Of a DNA stretch of 64,000 bases, positions 16,356 through 26,032 are shown piece after piece (positions within the stretch are counted from its first letter, which is position 1; each line of letters begins with the position of its first letter). Below the pieces are notes generated by a model. That model did no database searches and was not told the origin of the DNA. It was given only the letters and a program-made list of their open reading frames with translations. Source of the DNA: Nostoc punctiforme NIES-2108 (GTDB lineage Bacteria > Cyanobacteriota > Cyanobacteriia > Cyanobacteriales > Nostocaceae); the NCBI GenBank assembly GCA_003326195.1, contig LXQE01000150.1, positions 1 through 64,000 on the forward strand, written 5' to 3'. Both the position numbers and the translations under genes were made by a program.

Positions 16356-18575
16356 ATGATTACTGATATATATAATTGGGAAAATCAAGCAGAACAATAC
16401 TTAATTCAAGAAAAATATTCGCAGGCAGCACAGTTGTATGAAAAAGCAATAGCAATAAAACCAAATACTATCTCTTATTATTGGAATTTAGGGTTACTAC
16501 TGCTATTACAAGGGCAAGAAGCAGAAGCTCAAATGACTTGGATGCTGCCAATAACAGAGGCAGATGAAAATCAGTTACCAATTTGGACAAATGAACTAGT
16601 TCAACTTTTGCAAATAGAAGCTGAAAGACGCGAAATACTGGCGGAATATTCTCTAGCTTGGTTAATTCGTCAGCATATACGGGAAATTAATCCTAGTTAT
16701 ATAAATAATTTGCTTCAAATTATTATACTTTCTATCAAATTGGAAAAATTTGAAGAAATTGATGCTTTGAATGATTGGGGATTAATTGAAAGCTTAGACG
16801 TAAAAGAAAATATAGAAATTAATATCGAATTATTAATCCAAGTTTTAAAAGAATTATTATATACTGTTCCCTTACATCCAATTAATCTAGATTTAATAAA
16901 AGCTAGTCTTCCTTATTTCTCTGAAACTCATCAATGCTTCTCTACACTACTTCCTGCTGCTATCAGAATTGGTCATACTTTGCGGCAGCCTTTACTAGCA
17001 GCATCTCTGCTAGAATTGCACTTACAATTGGAGCCAGATAATGTAGAAATTTTGCGGCACTTGGCGACTTTTTATCAAGATGCTCGTAATTATTGTCAAG
17101 GAATAGAGACAGCTAGATTGTGTTATTCCTTATCAGCAGGATTGGCTGATAAAATTTTTGCCCTCCATTTACTGTTAAGGGGTTTAATGTCAGCAGGGGG
17201 ATATTGGCAAGAGATATGTACAACTTGTCAAGAATTGGAAACTGTGTTTCAACAGTTTATTAAAGCTGAACGAATTCCTTTAGAAGAAGGAAGAATATTA
17301 CGGTTACTTACGCCATTTTTTGCCATACCTCATATTAAAGATGCTCCTGCTGATTTCCGAGCTATTCATAATCAGGTAGCTGATATTTTTACTACTTATG
17401 TTAAAGCTTTTTCCCAATCCGAAGGAAAAAATTATTCTCATAAACTTATCAATAATCGAGATTTATCTTATTCTAGTAAGAAATTAAAAATTGGTTATAT
17501 ATCTTATGCTTTCAGAAATCATTCTGTTGGTTGGCTAGCTCGCTGGTTATTTCAACATCATGATCGAGATAAATTTGATATTAATACCTATTTTGTGAAC
17601 TATCAATTAGTAGATGATTTCCTACAAGATTGGTATGCAGAAAAGGCAGGAATAGTTCATAAGTTAGGTATGAATGGTCTAGAAATTGCTGACCAGATAT
17701 ACCAAGATGAAATTGATATTTTAATTGACCTTGATAGTATTACTTTAGATATTACTAGTGAAGTGATGGCACTCAAGCCAGCCCCAATTCAAGTTACTTG
17801 GCTGGGGTGGGATGCATCAGGCATACCTGCAATTGATTACTTTATTGCAGATCCTTATGTACTGCCAGATGATGCCCAAAATTACTATACAGAGAAAATA
17901 TGGCGATTACCTCAAACTTACATAGCAGTAGATGGTTTTGAAGTGGGTGTACCAACTCTCCGCCGCGATGACTTGGATATTCCTATGGATGCTGTTATAT
18001 ATCTCAGCGCCCAAAGAGGATATAAGCGCCATCCAGAAACCATAAAGTGGCAAATGCAAATTATTAAACAAGTACCTAACAGCTACTTTTTGATTAAGGG
18101 ACTTGCTGAGGAGGAAACAATTAAACACTTCTTTTACCAAATTGCCGAAGAAGAAGGTGTAGATTGTTCTCGGTTACGGTTTTTACCACAAGTTCATTTA
18201 GAGTCAGTTCATCGTGCCAATTTAGGCATTGCTGATATCATATTAGATACATTTCCCTACAACGGAGCGACAACAACCTTAGAAACATTGTGGATGGGTA
18301 TACCCTTGGTGACGCGAGTCGGCGAACAGTTTGCAGCGCGTAACAGCTACACCATGATGATAAATGCGGGTATCACAGAAGGAATTGCCTGGACTGATGA
18401 AGAGTATATAGAATGGGGTGTGCGCTTAGGGAAAGATGAGGCTTTACGCCAGCAAGTTGCTCTGAAGCTGAAAGCATCGCGGCAAACAGCTCCGTTGTGG
18501 AATGGCAAGCAATTTACCCGTGAGATGGAGAAGGCTTACGAGCAGATGTGGCAAAGGTATATTGAGGGGAAATAA
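16356..18575 (+). CDS. TPR protein with O-GlcNAc transferase-like (SPINDLY/OGT, GT41) domain
   Basis: A 739-residue cytoplasmic glycosyltransferase. Residues 1 to about 330 contain TPR-like helices (AAQLYEKAIAIKPNTISYYWNL near the start). From about 375 the OGT catalytic region begins: GYISYAFRNHSVGWL carries the conserved His, QRGYKRHPETIKW the UDP-binding Lys, and ILDTFPYNGATTTLETLWMG the C-terminal signature. Such enzymes add GlcNAc or a related sugar from a UDP-sugar (or fucose in SPINDLY) to Ser/Thr of proteins. It lies directly downstream of the pilin gene on the same strand, though behind two hairpins, and upstream of the surface-glycan cluster. A role in pilin or surface-protein glycosylation is inferred. 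Confidence 0.88.
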   Translation: MITDIYNWENQAEQYLIQEKYSQAAQLYEKAIAIKPNTISYYWNLGLLLLLQGQEAEAQMTWMLPITEADENQLPIWTNELVQLLQIEAERREILAEYSLAWLIRQHIREINPSYINNLLQIIILSIKLEKFEEIDALNDWGLIESLDVKENIEINIELLIQVLKELLYTVPLHPINLDLIKASLPYFSETHQCFSTLLPAAIRIGHTLRQPLLAASLLELHLQLEPDNVEILRHLATFYQDARNYCQGIETARLCYSLSAGLADKIFALHLLLRGLMSAGGYWQEICTTCQELETVFQQFIKAERIPLEEGRILRLLTPFFAIPHIKDAPADFRAIHNQVADIFTTYVKAFSQSEGKNYSHKLINNRDLSYSSKKLKIGYISYAFRNHSVGWLARWLFQHHDRDKFDINTYFVNYQLVDDFLQDWYAEKAGIVHKLGMNGLEIADQIYQDEIDILIDLDSITLDITSEVMALKPAPIQVTWLGWDASGIPAIDYFIADPYVLPDDAQNYYTEKIWRLPQTYIAVDGFEVGVPTLRRDDLDIPMDAVIYLSAQRGYKRHPETIKWQMQIIKQVPNSYFLIKGLAEEETIKHFFYQIAEEEGVDCSRLRFLPQVHLESVHRANLGIADIILDTFPYNGATTTLETLWMGIPLVTRVGEQFAARNSYTMMINAGITEGIAWTDEEYIEWGVRLGKDEALRQQVALKLKASRQTAPLWNGKQFTREMEKAYEQMWQRYIEGK

Positions 18576-18594
18576 GTCAACTTAACGTTAAATC

Positions 18595-18711
18595 GGCGGT
18601 TAGAAACCGCGTCTACACAGGCAAAACCCACCTCCGTGGGTTAAGAATCCTTGATTTTGTATTAGTCCACCTCGGTGGACTTTGTTTGTGTAGCCGCGAA
18701 TTCTATTCGCC
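18595..18711. repeat. 117-bp nested palindromic element (MITE-like)
   Basis: Outer arms of 31 bp (18595-18625 and 18681-18711) match each other inverted at about 24 positions. Inside are two separate hairpins, each with a 7-bp stem and a tetraloop: AACCCAC-CTCC-GTGGGTT and AGTCCAC-CTCG-GTGGACT. Non-coding dispersed repeats with this build are common in Nostocales. Confidence 0.7.
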
Positions 18712-18825
18712 CTGGCTCTATGTTGACACGTATGAGCAATGCTGTGCCCCTACCGCGATAGTCTATTTACCTGAAAATTGCTGTAAGAGGTAATATAAAA
18801 ACAAGAAATACTATTGTAGATATTT

Positions 18826-19244
18826 ATGTCTGCTAAAGATATCTTTCATGAAGTTGTCAAAAAAGCTTTGCAGAAGGATGGTTGGCAGATTACTCATGAC
18901 CCCTCTCAATTAGCGTGGGTGGTGTGAATGTCTCTATTGATTTAGCTGCTGAAAAACTCATTGCGGCAGAACGGGAAGGAGAAAAAATTGCTGTTGAAGT
19001 TAAAAGTTTTTTGGAAAAATCATCTGCAATCTCAGAATTTCATACAGCATTGGGACAGTTTATTAACTATAGAGGCGCATTAAGGCGACGACAGCCAGAG
19101 CGTGTTTTGTATTTAGCAGTACCTTTGACAACTTATAAAACATTTTTTCAACTTGATTTTCCCCAAGCCATGATTGAAGAAAATCAAGTCAAAATGATTA
19201 TTTATGATGTAGAGCAAGAGGTTATTTTCAAATGGATAAACTAG
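18826..19244 (+). pseudogene. xisH: fdxN element excision controlling factor XisH, frameshifted
   Basis: The N-terminal part MSAKDIFHEVVKKALQKDG runs from the ATG at 18826 to a TGA at 18925-18927 after DPSQLAWVV. The remainder continues in the -1 frame from about 18913 as VGGVNVSIDLAAEKLI and runs through VEVKSF, FHTALGQFINYRGAL and RVLYLAVP. One missing base near 18912 (within CAATTAGCGTGG) explains the shift; restoring it gives DPSQL-x-VGGVNVSIDL as in intact XisH. The family has a restriction-endonuclease-like core (E.K with IAVEVKSF). XisH works with XisI and the recombinase XisF to excise the fdxN element in heterocysts of Anabaena; many copies elsewhere have unknown roles. It overlaps xisI by 13 bp. 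Confidence 0.85.
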
Positions 19245-19567
19245 CCCACTATCGCCAGATTGTACAGCAGATATTACAGGAATATAGTGAGCAAAAACCC
19301 TCTGATGGTAATATAGACGTTGAGAATATTTTTGATATAGAACGTGACCATTACCAGGTAGTCCATGTAGGCTGGGAAGGTCAAGATTGGGTACATAGCT
19401 GCATCATCCATATTGATATTAAGGGTGAAAAAATTTGGCTTCAGTGGAATGGTGCAGAAGATGATATTGCAGCAAATTTAGTTACTATGGGAGTTCCCAA
19501 AGAGGACATTGTGTTAGGGTTTCAGTCTCCTTTCATGAGGAAGTTTACAGAATATGCAGTGGGTTAG
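19232..19567 (+). CDS. xisI: fdxN element excision controlling factor XisI
   Basis: A complete 111-residue XisI family protein, beginning MDKLAHYRQIVQQIL and carrying the family core DHYQVVHVGWEGQDWVHSC, then IWLQWNGAEDDIA and the tail FQSPFMRKFTEYAVG. It is translated from inside the end of xisH (13-bp overlap), as in other xisH-xisI pairs, so the frameshift in xisH may also reduce its coupling. No fdxN, xisF or excision site is nearby, making this an orphan pair. Its stop overlaps by a few bases the end of the convergent glycosyltransferase gene. Confidence 0.92.
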   Translation: MDKLAHYRQIVQQILQEYSEQKPSDGNIDVENIFDIERDHYQVVHVGWEGQDWVHSCIIHIDIKGEKIWLQWNGAEDDIAANLVTMGVPKEDIVLGFQSPFMRKFTEYAVG

Positions 19568-22500
19568 AGAGGCGCCATCTCTAATTTAGATGCTATCAAG
19601 CTATCTACATTGCAGAATGAGAGATTTTCTGCTTTCGCTTGTGCGATCGCAGATTGATTATCTGTTGCTAAAGCAATTCGAGTATTAATTCTAGGCAAAA
19701 GAGTTTTCCATTGTGTATCACTCATCTTACTAAGCAGAGAAATTTCTGGCCCTTCAGTTATATCTACATCATCTTCCATGAGCAAATTCATGGTCAAAGA
19801 CGATAAAAGCATATCGGCTTCTTCTTCAGAAATATTTTGAGTATCTATCAGGAGAGTTAAGCTACTTTTATCTGGGTGAGTAGTAAGAGTAGAAATGACA
19901 CTTGCTAAATCTTGATACAGTAAGTCTTCTGGCTGTAACCAGTCTGGAAAAATAATTAGGTTAGTATCTCCTAAGCGGAAATTTTTACTCAGAGTATCTG
20001 CAAGATATTTACTAAATAGTTGTTGGAAAAGGCTGCCTATTTTAGCTGAGTAAGCGCGGCTATCTAGAAAACTAGGATTAGCTTGCATTTTTTCCTTGAT
20101 TTGGGCGCTCTTTTGTTGGCGTAATTCAGGATTATTGCCAAGTGCAACTGCTAACTGTATATAAGACTCTTCACTATATGCAACTAAACCAGGTACATCG
20201 AGTGCTTGCACCATTGCAGCCCCCATTGCAGAGCGAAAACTAGTTCCCCGTCTAGCAATTACTGGTAAATTGACCTGTAGTGGTTCTATCAAAGAAGTTG
20301 TTCCAGCAAATGGAAAAGAATCTAGATAAACATCGGCAATTTTAAAGTATTCTTTAACTTCTTCGCGGTTTGGCACTGGCTGAGGATCTAAAACTATTAA
20401 TTGTTCTGCTGGTATTCCATGCTTTGAAAATACTTTAATTAAGTGATTTACAAAAGCTTTCTTAGGATAATTGTTTGACCAATTCGGGCCAAATGGCAGA
20501 AGGACTAAAACAGAGTTAGGAACTCTAGAAATTATTTTTGCCCAAGTATTAATTAGTTCAGGGATGATTTTAAAGAAGTTAGCACCAGAGATAAAAATAA
20601 CTGTTTCTTCAGATATACCCAAACTTTCTCGATCAACTTTGACAGTTACATTTTCTTCTTCGTTACCATAACTAAAGCAATGAGCAGTTCCTTCCAGTTT
20701 CACCAACTTTTCTTGATATTGCTGTTGTGCCGTTGCCGATGGATCGGTTAGCGTACCAGAAATGTAATAATCTATGTGCCGCATTCCTGTTGTCACCACA
20801 GAACCGCCACTTGTGATTTGTATTCTGGCTAATCGATGCATTGATAAGAAGCAGATTTGATTGGTTACTGCCGTCACATTGGTAGCAATAAATAATATAT
20901 CGAGATCATCAGCACGAATAATATTTACCTGTTCTTCTAAATTTTGTGGTAGTAGTTTAAAGAAGTTTGCACAGCTTTGACAATATTGCTCTAATTGATG
21001 ACCAGTTTGATTAAGAGAGTACAAAACTACTTCAAAATCTCTACTGATATACTCATAAACAGGAAGATAAGCAAATGTTTCCGAACTAGGTAAAAAATGT
21101 GTTGCTAGGACACCCAAGCGAATTTTTTTTCTAGTTATAGGTCTATCAGCAAATTCGTAATCTACCTCATAACCTTTAAGCTTCAGTAAAAACTCTATAA
21201 TCTCTCCACGTTTAACATAGATATCTTTAAGATTATGCTCATTAAAATATAGAGGAATAAAATTAGCAATGGGTACAAAGTTATTAATTACTTCATGCCA
21301 CAACTGAGAATTAGAGTCTTTCAGTATCGATGTGTGTAAGTAATCAATCCATCCCTGTATATAGTAATAATAATTATTTGCATCACCCAGTTCTTGAAAG
21401 TTAACTGGGGCAGAAAATAGGAATTGTAAATAGTCCTTAAGTAACCAGCGGGGTATGCGAGAGAGGTTATGCTGTAATGGTAACTGGTCAGCACGGCAAT
21501 ACAGCATAGCTGCTAATAAATTCTGAATTGCTTTTGCCTGCTCAAAACCTTGATATATATTTTTAACAATATCATTAACAAAAATCTGTTCTTCATTAGT
21601 AAGAATTTCATATTTGATGCTACTATTGACTAACATCTGATGTGTTTTACCTAGCAGACCTACATACATATTTGTTATCTGCTCATCTGAGACATTCAGG
21701 CATTCTTCTGCTATTTGTTTTCGCAACTGATGCAATTCTTCATTTTGTTCACTTAAAGTTGCATATCTATAAAGAGCTTGTTGTCTCGTTGCTTGAGGAT
21801 ATCGTGTATCACTGTAAATTGTCTGAAACAGTTTTTGGTAATCTAATAAAATAACATCTTTTAAAGCAGCATTTCGACGAGTTTGTTGTTGTGAGTGTAT
21901 CCTAAAGTGGGATAAAACTTTGTCAACAAAACCGATTTTATATTGGCTCATAATTCTGAGCCACATTTCTAAATCCACAAGTTGACAAAATTCAGAATTA
22001 AATAATCCTACTTTCTCAAAAACATCTTTTCTAATTAGTACTGTGCTTGGCTCTCCAATTTTATTAATTGGACTGTCAAGTATATTTTGATCTAGTAAAA
22101 GTTGCTGTCCTGATTGAATTGGCTTTAATGTTGACCAAGCTTTGTATACATCTTTAGCTTCGTGATGCATTAAAAAGTTTGAATCATAGACGGTGTTGCC
22201 AGTATTATTGAAGAGTGATCGTGGTGAGAAAACTAAACCTATCTCTTCATCTTGTTCAGCCAAATTAACCATTTCTTCAATAGCATTTGGCTCTAATAAA
22301 TCATCTTGAAATAAAAACTTTATATATTTACCTTTAGCTTGAGAAATACAAAAGTTCCAATTTTGAGCTAGTCCATATTGGCTATGTTCAAAAATTGAGA
22401 AATTAAAGGATAATTTCTGGTTAAATAATTTAGCAATCTCAACTGTTATATCAGTAGAATTATCATCAGATAAAATAATTTCTATATTTGGATAGGTTTG

Positions 22501-23418
22501 GTGTAACACGCTATTAATAGCTTCTGCAACAAATTTTTCACCATTGTAAGTAGGAATACAAATACTAACTAACGGCTGTTCTTCTAATAAGTTAGTTTTC
22601 TTGTAATCAGTTTCTTTCTGTGATTTACTTAATTTTTGATCATTTAATACACTAGCTAGTTGTTGAGAGTATAAATTTATAGATGTATTTATAATTGCTT
22701 GATATTGAGAACTAAGATTATGCTTTATAGTCTCAAGCATTCTAATAGTTTCTTTGATTTGCGATTCTCGGCTTTTACTAGACCATACTCCTTTGGCATG
22801 AACTCTATATGCTGCCATCACTTCATCAATATATCCGATTTTTCCATGCTGTGCATTTAAAATATGGAAAGTCCAATCTCCCATACTTTGTTCATAAAAC
22901 CAATCGGGAAACTTTTGTACTAAACCAGCACGATACATTACCGAAGGAGTGGAAATAAAGTTGTTTACTAACAAATTTTCTATAGTAGATGTTTTTGGCT
23001 GATTGTGCAGAAAAATCCCAGGTAAGTGACTGTTATCTTGCCAAAATACTAATACATTGTGAAAACATATAGCAAAGTCTAGGTTTTTATCTAAAAAATC
23101 TACTTGTTTTTGTAGTTTTTCACTTGAAGTCCAGTAGTCATCACCTTCTAATATTGCTAGATACTTACCTTGACAGGCTTTAAATGTATTTAAAAAATTT
23201 TTGTGTGCCCCCAAGTTTACATCGGGCAGTAATAAGCGAATTTTGTCCGAATATTTTCTTTGGTAATCAATTACAATTTGACGTGTATTATCTGTAGAAT
23301 AATCTTCGCCTATCACAAGTTCATATTCAAAATCAACTTTTTGCATCAATACACTTTCTATTGCTTGAGCAATAAAATTTTCATGGTTATAAGTAACCAT
23401 TAAAACACTTACTTTCAT
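19564..23418 (-). CDS. Three-domain glycosyltransferase: GT2 + GT2 + OGT-like (GT41)
   Basis: A 1284-residue cytoplasmic multi-enzyme. Residues about 1-240 are a GT2 domain (VSVLMVTYNHENFIAQAIES, acidic motif EGDD at 91-94). About 282-520 is a second GT2 domain (VSICIPTYNGEKFVAEAINS, QDD at 371-373). A helical linker leads to an OGT/SPINDLY-like domain at about 775-1120, with the UDP-binding Lys in GANFFKIIPEL and the signature YLDSFPFAGTTSLIEPL. A tail of about 150 residues is of unknown fold. The combination suggests stepwise glycan building on one polypeptide or on a protein acceptor. It is the last gene of a minus-strand run of sugar genes, 24 bp downstream of the aminotransferase gene. 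The tail overlaps xisI by about 4 bp. Confidence 0.9.
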   Translation of the reverse strand: MKVSVLMVTYNHENFIAQAIESVLMQKVDFEYELVIGEDYSTDNTRQIVIDYQRKYSDKIRLLLPDVNLGAHKNFLNTFKACQGKYLAILEGDDYWTSSEKLQKQVDFLDKNLDFAICFHNVLVFWQDNSHLPGIFLHNQPKTSTIENLLVNNFISTPSVMYRAGLVQKFPDWFYEQSMGDWTFHILNAQHGKIGYIDEVMAAYRVHAKGVWSSKSRESQIKETIRMLETIKHNLSSQYQAIINTSINLYSQQLASVLNDQKLSKSQKETDYKKTNLLEEQPLVSICIPTYNGEKFVAEAINSVLHQTYPNIEIILSDDNSTDITVEIAKLFNQKLSFNFSIFEHSQYGLAQNWNFCISQAKGKYIKFLFQDDLLEPNAIEEMVNLAEQDEEIGLVFSPRSLFNNTGNTVYDSNFLMHHEAKDVYKAWSTLKPIQSGQQLLLDQNILDSPINKIGEPSTVLIRKDVFEKVGLFNSEFCQLVDLEMWLRIMSQYKIGFVDKVLSHFRIHSQQQTRRNAALKDVILLDYQKLFQTIYSDTRYPQATRQQALYRYATLSEQNEELHQLRKQIAEECLNVSDEQITNMYVGLLGKTHQMLVNSSIKYEILTNEEQIFVNDIVKNIYQGFEQAKAIQNLLAAMLYCRADQLPLQHNLSRIPRWLLKDYLQFLFSAPVNFQELGDANNYYYYIQGWIDYLHTSILKDSNSQLWHEVINNFVPIANFIPLYFNEHNLKDIYVKRGEIIEFLLKLKGYEVDYEFADRPITRKKIRLGVLATHFLPSSETFAYLPVYEYISRDFEVVLYSLNQTGHQLEQYCQSCANFFKLLPQNLEEQVNIIRADDLDILFIATNVTAVTNQICFLSMHRLARIQITSGGSVVTTGMRHIDYYISGTLTDPSATAQQQYQEKLVKLEGTAHCFSYGNEEENVTVKVDRESLGISEETVIFISGANFFKIIPELINTWAKIISRVPNSVLVLLPFGPNWSNNYPKKAFVNHLIKVFSKHGIPAEQLIVLDPQPVPNREEVKEYFKIADVYLDSFPFAGTTSLIEPLQVNLPVIARRGTSFRSAMGAAMVQALDVPGLVAYSEESYIQLAVALGNNPELRQQKSAQIKEKMQANPSFLDSRAYSAKIGSLFQQLFSKYLADTLSKNFRLGDTNLIIFPDWLQPEDLLYQDLASVISTLTTHPDKSSLTLLIDTQNISEEEADMLLSSLTMNLLMEDDVDITEGPEISLLSKMSDTQWKTLLPRINTRIALATDNQSAIAQAKAENLSFCNVDSLIASKLEMAPL

Positions 23419-23442
23419 ACTTTTATCTCTAAGATATAAATT

Positions 23443-24657
23443 TTAGATGTGTGAATAATAGGGGACTTTAGAAATTTCAGAACTATTAGCAAAAACTAAC
23501 TTGATAATTTGACAAATTTTGCTAATGTCTTCTGGTTTTAATGCCGTGCCTGTTGGTAGGCAGAGTACTCGATTGACAAGTTTTTCAGTTTTAGGTAGCA
23601 ATAGCCTATTGTAAGGAAAATAAGAACGATAAGGTTCCATATTATGGCAACCTGGATAGAAGTACTTTCGAGCAATAACATTTTCAGCTTGTAATATTTC
23701 AACTAAATAATCTCGGTTTATACCAAAATCTTTTTCATCAATTTCTAAAACAATATACTGATAATTACATTTTTGTGTTTTGTCATAAGCAATAAGTTTC
23801 AGTCCAGGAATACTCTGCAATTCTTGCTTATATTGTTGGTAATTACGATAATTGATAGCCACAAACTCTTCTAAGCTTTCAAGTCCTGTTAAACCCATTG
23901 CTGCTGATGTTTCATGCATTTTTCCGTTTGTACCAATATAGATAACGTTATCCATACCGACAAAACCAAAGTTAGTCATCAGGCGAATTTTTGCAGCTAA
24001 TTCATCATTATTAGTCACAATTGCTCCGCCCTCAAATGTGTTCAAAAATTTAGTAGCGTGGAAGCTAAAAACTTCGGCATCTCCAAAGCTACCAATCATA
24101 CGTCCTTGATGTGAACAGCCGAAAGCATGAGCCGCATCAAACATTAATTTTAAGTTGTGGGTACGGGCAATTTTACTTAAAGCCTCCACACTACATGGAC
24201 GACCCCACAAATGAACGCCAATAATACCTGTAGTACGTGGCGTTATTAATTGCTCTATTTGCTTTGGATCGATGTTGTGGGTTTTAGGATCAATATCACA
24301 AAAGACAGGGGTAATTTCTTGCCATTGTAGAGCGTGTGCAGTTGCGATAAAGGTAAAAGAAGGGACAATAACTTCGCCTTTTAAACCCGCAGCACGGATG
24401 GCTATTTCTAATGCTACTGTAGCGTTACAGCTAGCAATGCAATGCTTTACTCCGACAAATTCAGCAATACGTTGCTCAAATTCTTGTACATAAGGGCCAT
24501 TGTTCGTTAGCCATCTTCTATCTAAGATGTCATTGATGCGATTAAGTAAGCGCTCGCGGCTTCCAATATTAGGACGACCAACGTGCAATTTTTCTGTGAA
24601 CGTTGGTATGCCAGTAAATATAGCTAAATTATTCAATTGTTGTTTCATCTGAACCAT
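23443..24657 (-). CDS. DegT/DnrJ/EryC1/StrS-family sugar aminotransferase
   Basis: A 404-residue PLP enzyme that aminates a nucleotide-linked keto-sugar. The family elements are clear: WLTNNGPYVQEFE at the start, CNATVALEIAI (substrate loop), D174 in MFDAAHAFG (pyridine nitrogen) and K203 in SFHATKFLNTFEGG (internal aldimine). Enzymes of this type make amino-deoxy sugars for glycans, lipopolysaccharide or protein glycosylation. The downstream neighbour is the triple glycosyltransferase, and upstream lie a methyltransferase and an N-acetyltransferase. This is consistent with an N-acylated amino sugar being made and transferred. No dehydratase or nucleotidyltransferase is in the window, so precursors come from elsewhere. 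Confidence 0.92.
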   Translation of the reverse strand: MVQMKQQLNNLAIFTGIPTFTEKLHVGRPNIGSRERLLNRINDILDRRWLTNNGPYVQEFEQRIAEFVGVKHCIASCNATVALEIAIRAAGLKGEVIVPSFTFIATAHALQWQEITPVFCDIDPKTHNIDPKQIEQLITPRTTGIIGVHLWGRPCSVEALSKIARTHNLKLMFDAAHAFGCSHQGRMIGSFGDAEVFSFHATKFLNTFEGGAIVTNNDELAAKIRLMTNFGFVGMDNVIYIGTNGKMHETSAAMGLTGLESLEEFVAINYRNYQQYKQELQSIPGLKLIAYDKTQKCNYQYIVLEIDEKDFGINRDYLVEILQAENVIARKYFYPGCHNMEPYRSYFPYNRLLLPKTEKLVNRVLCLPTGTALKPEDISKICQIIKLVFANSSEISKVPYYSHI

Positions 24658-24770
24658 TTTTTAATTTTGTATTTTGAAAAACTTTAGAAAAGATTTTAAA
24701 CAAATTATTATAGGACATTTCAAAATTGAGGAGCTTTGATATATTAAAAAGCAAAAATTATTTTTGTGGT

Positions 24771-25859
24771 TTATTCCATAACTTTGGCATAAAGCACTGT
24801 TTCTTCAGAATGTATTGTGTAATGATCTATATACAACTGGTAGCCAATATCTAAACTATGGATAAAAATAGGAATATCAAAAATATCATTTGGTCTATGA
24901 TATATAGAAATAGCAAGTTTTGGACGGAACTTACGGATAGTTTCTACAGCCCCATGTAAGGCACTTAATTCAGCCCCTTCAATATCCATTTTAATAAAAT
25001 CCACTCTATCTATACTTTTTTCATATACAAGTTGATCAATTGTCGTAGTAGCTATAGGTATTTCCGATGGAGTGTTACTAATATTTGCACCAGGCCCTTC
25101 ACCATGTAAATAAATCTGAGTTTCTGAACTATCCGTTAGAGCATAATCACTAATAACTACTCTTTCTGCTAAATCCTCATTCTGCATCAAGTTGTAGCAA
25201 AATACATCTAAATTATGTGGCTCTATTTCAAACGAAAAAACTTTTCCTTCTGAACCAATAGTTGATGCAAAAGCTATTGCTGTATCACCAAAACACGCAC
25301 CAGCATCAATCACATAATCTCCTGGCTCAGGACAGATTTGAACATTATTTCTAATAAAGTAATACTGCTTGAACAAAAATGTCCAAGCTACATTGCCCGA
25401 CCAGCAATCAATAGTAATATGTTGATTTTCAAAGCTAACCGCATACTTCTGCAATTCACCAAAAATACCAGAGTAATCTACATCAGATTCTGAAACTATC
25501 ATCTCCCTAGCTTTCTGTCTGTCTCGCCAGTGTTGTTCATTATTAGTAGGTAGTTTAAAGTGTAGATGTCCTACTAGTCTGAAAAGTAATAAGTTTGTTA
25601 ACCAATTCTTAGACTCAGAATCAGCTAGAATTTCGTGAACTTGCTGAAGATTGTCCTGATTTTGGAAAAGAAACTTAAGATAATAACTGTATGAGTCTAT
25701 AAAAATATGCCTATTGGTATAATCTTTTGATAAGGTTTGAAATCTCTCATAATCCCAGTTATCTTCCTGAAAATTATGAATATTTACATAAAAAGCATTG
25801 ATAATATCATCGATAAATTGGGACATAATTTTGCTGTTACTATATTTCAAATGTTTCAA
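24771..25859 (-). CDS. FkbM-family SAM-dependent methyltransferase
   Basis: A 362-residue protein. The C-terminal half holds the FkbM fold: SAM motif I YVIDAGACFGDTAIAFA at about 182-198, then FSFEIEPHNLDVFCYNL and the family-typical VDFIKMDIEGAELSALHG. These enzymes usually O-methylate sugars or polyketides. The N-terminal 140 residues are unassigned helical sequence. A second ATG at codon 12 (MSQFIDDIINAF) is a possible start. Codon use is AT-rich, like the rest of the cluster. I infer methylation of the surface glycan. Confidence 0.88.
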   Translation of the reverse strand: MKHLKYSNSKIMSQFIDDIINAFYVNIHNFQEDNWDYERFQTLSKDYTNRHIFIDSYSYYLKFLFQNQDNLQQVHEILADSESKNWLTNLLLFRLVGHLHFKLPTNNEQHWRDRQKAREMIVSESDVDYSGIFGELQKYAVSFENQHITIDCWSGNVAWTFLFKQYYFIRNNVQICPEPGDYVIDAGACFGDTAIAFASTIGSEGKVFSFEIEPHNLDVFCYNLMQNEDLAERVVISDYALTDSSETQIYLHGEGPGANISNTPSEIPIATTTIDQLVYEKSIDRVDFIKMDIEGAELSALHGAVETIRKFRPKLAISIYHRPNDIFDIPIFIHSLDIGYQLYIDHYTIHSEETVLYAKVME

Positions 25860-26032
25860 TCTGACTCAGTTATGATAAATAAATAATCACTACTTGTTGA
25901 ACTTTTCATGTATCAAAACTTGCTATTGCTACGGTCAAAATTCTAGCAGTCTTCCTAGTTATTAGATTACCCACAACTTCCTAAAAACTATCATTCTAAA
26001 ATTGGTTTACTTTCTTATATCATGCATTCATA

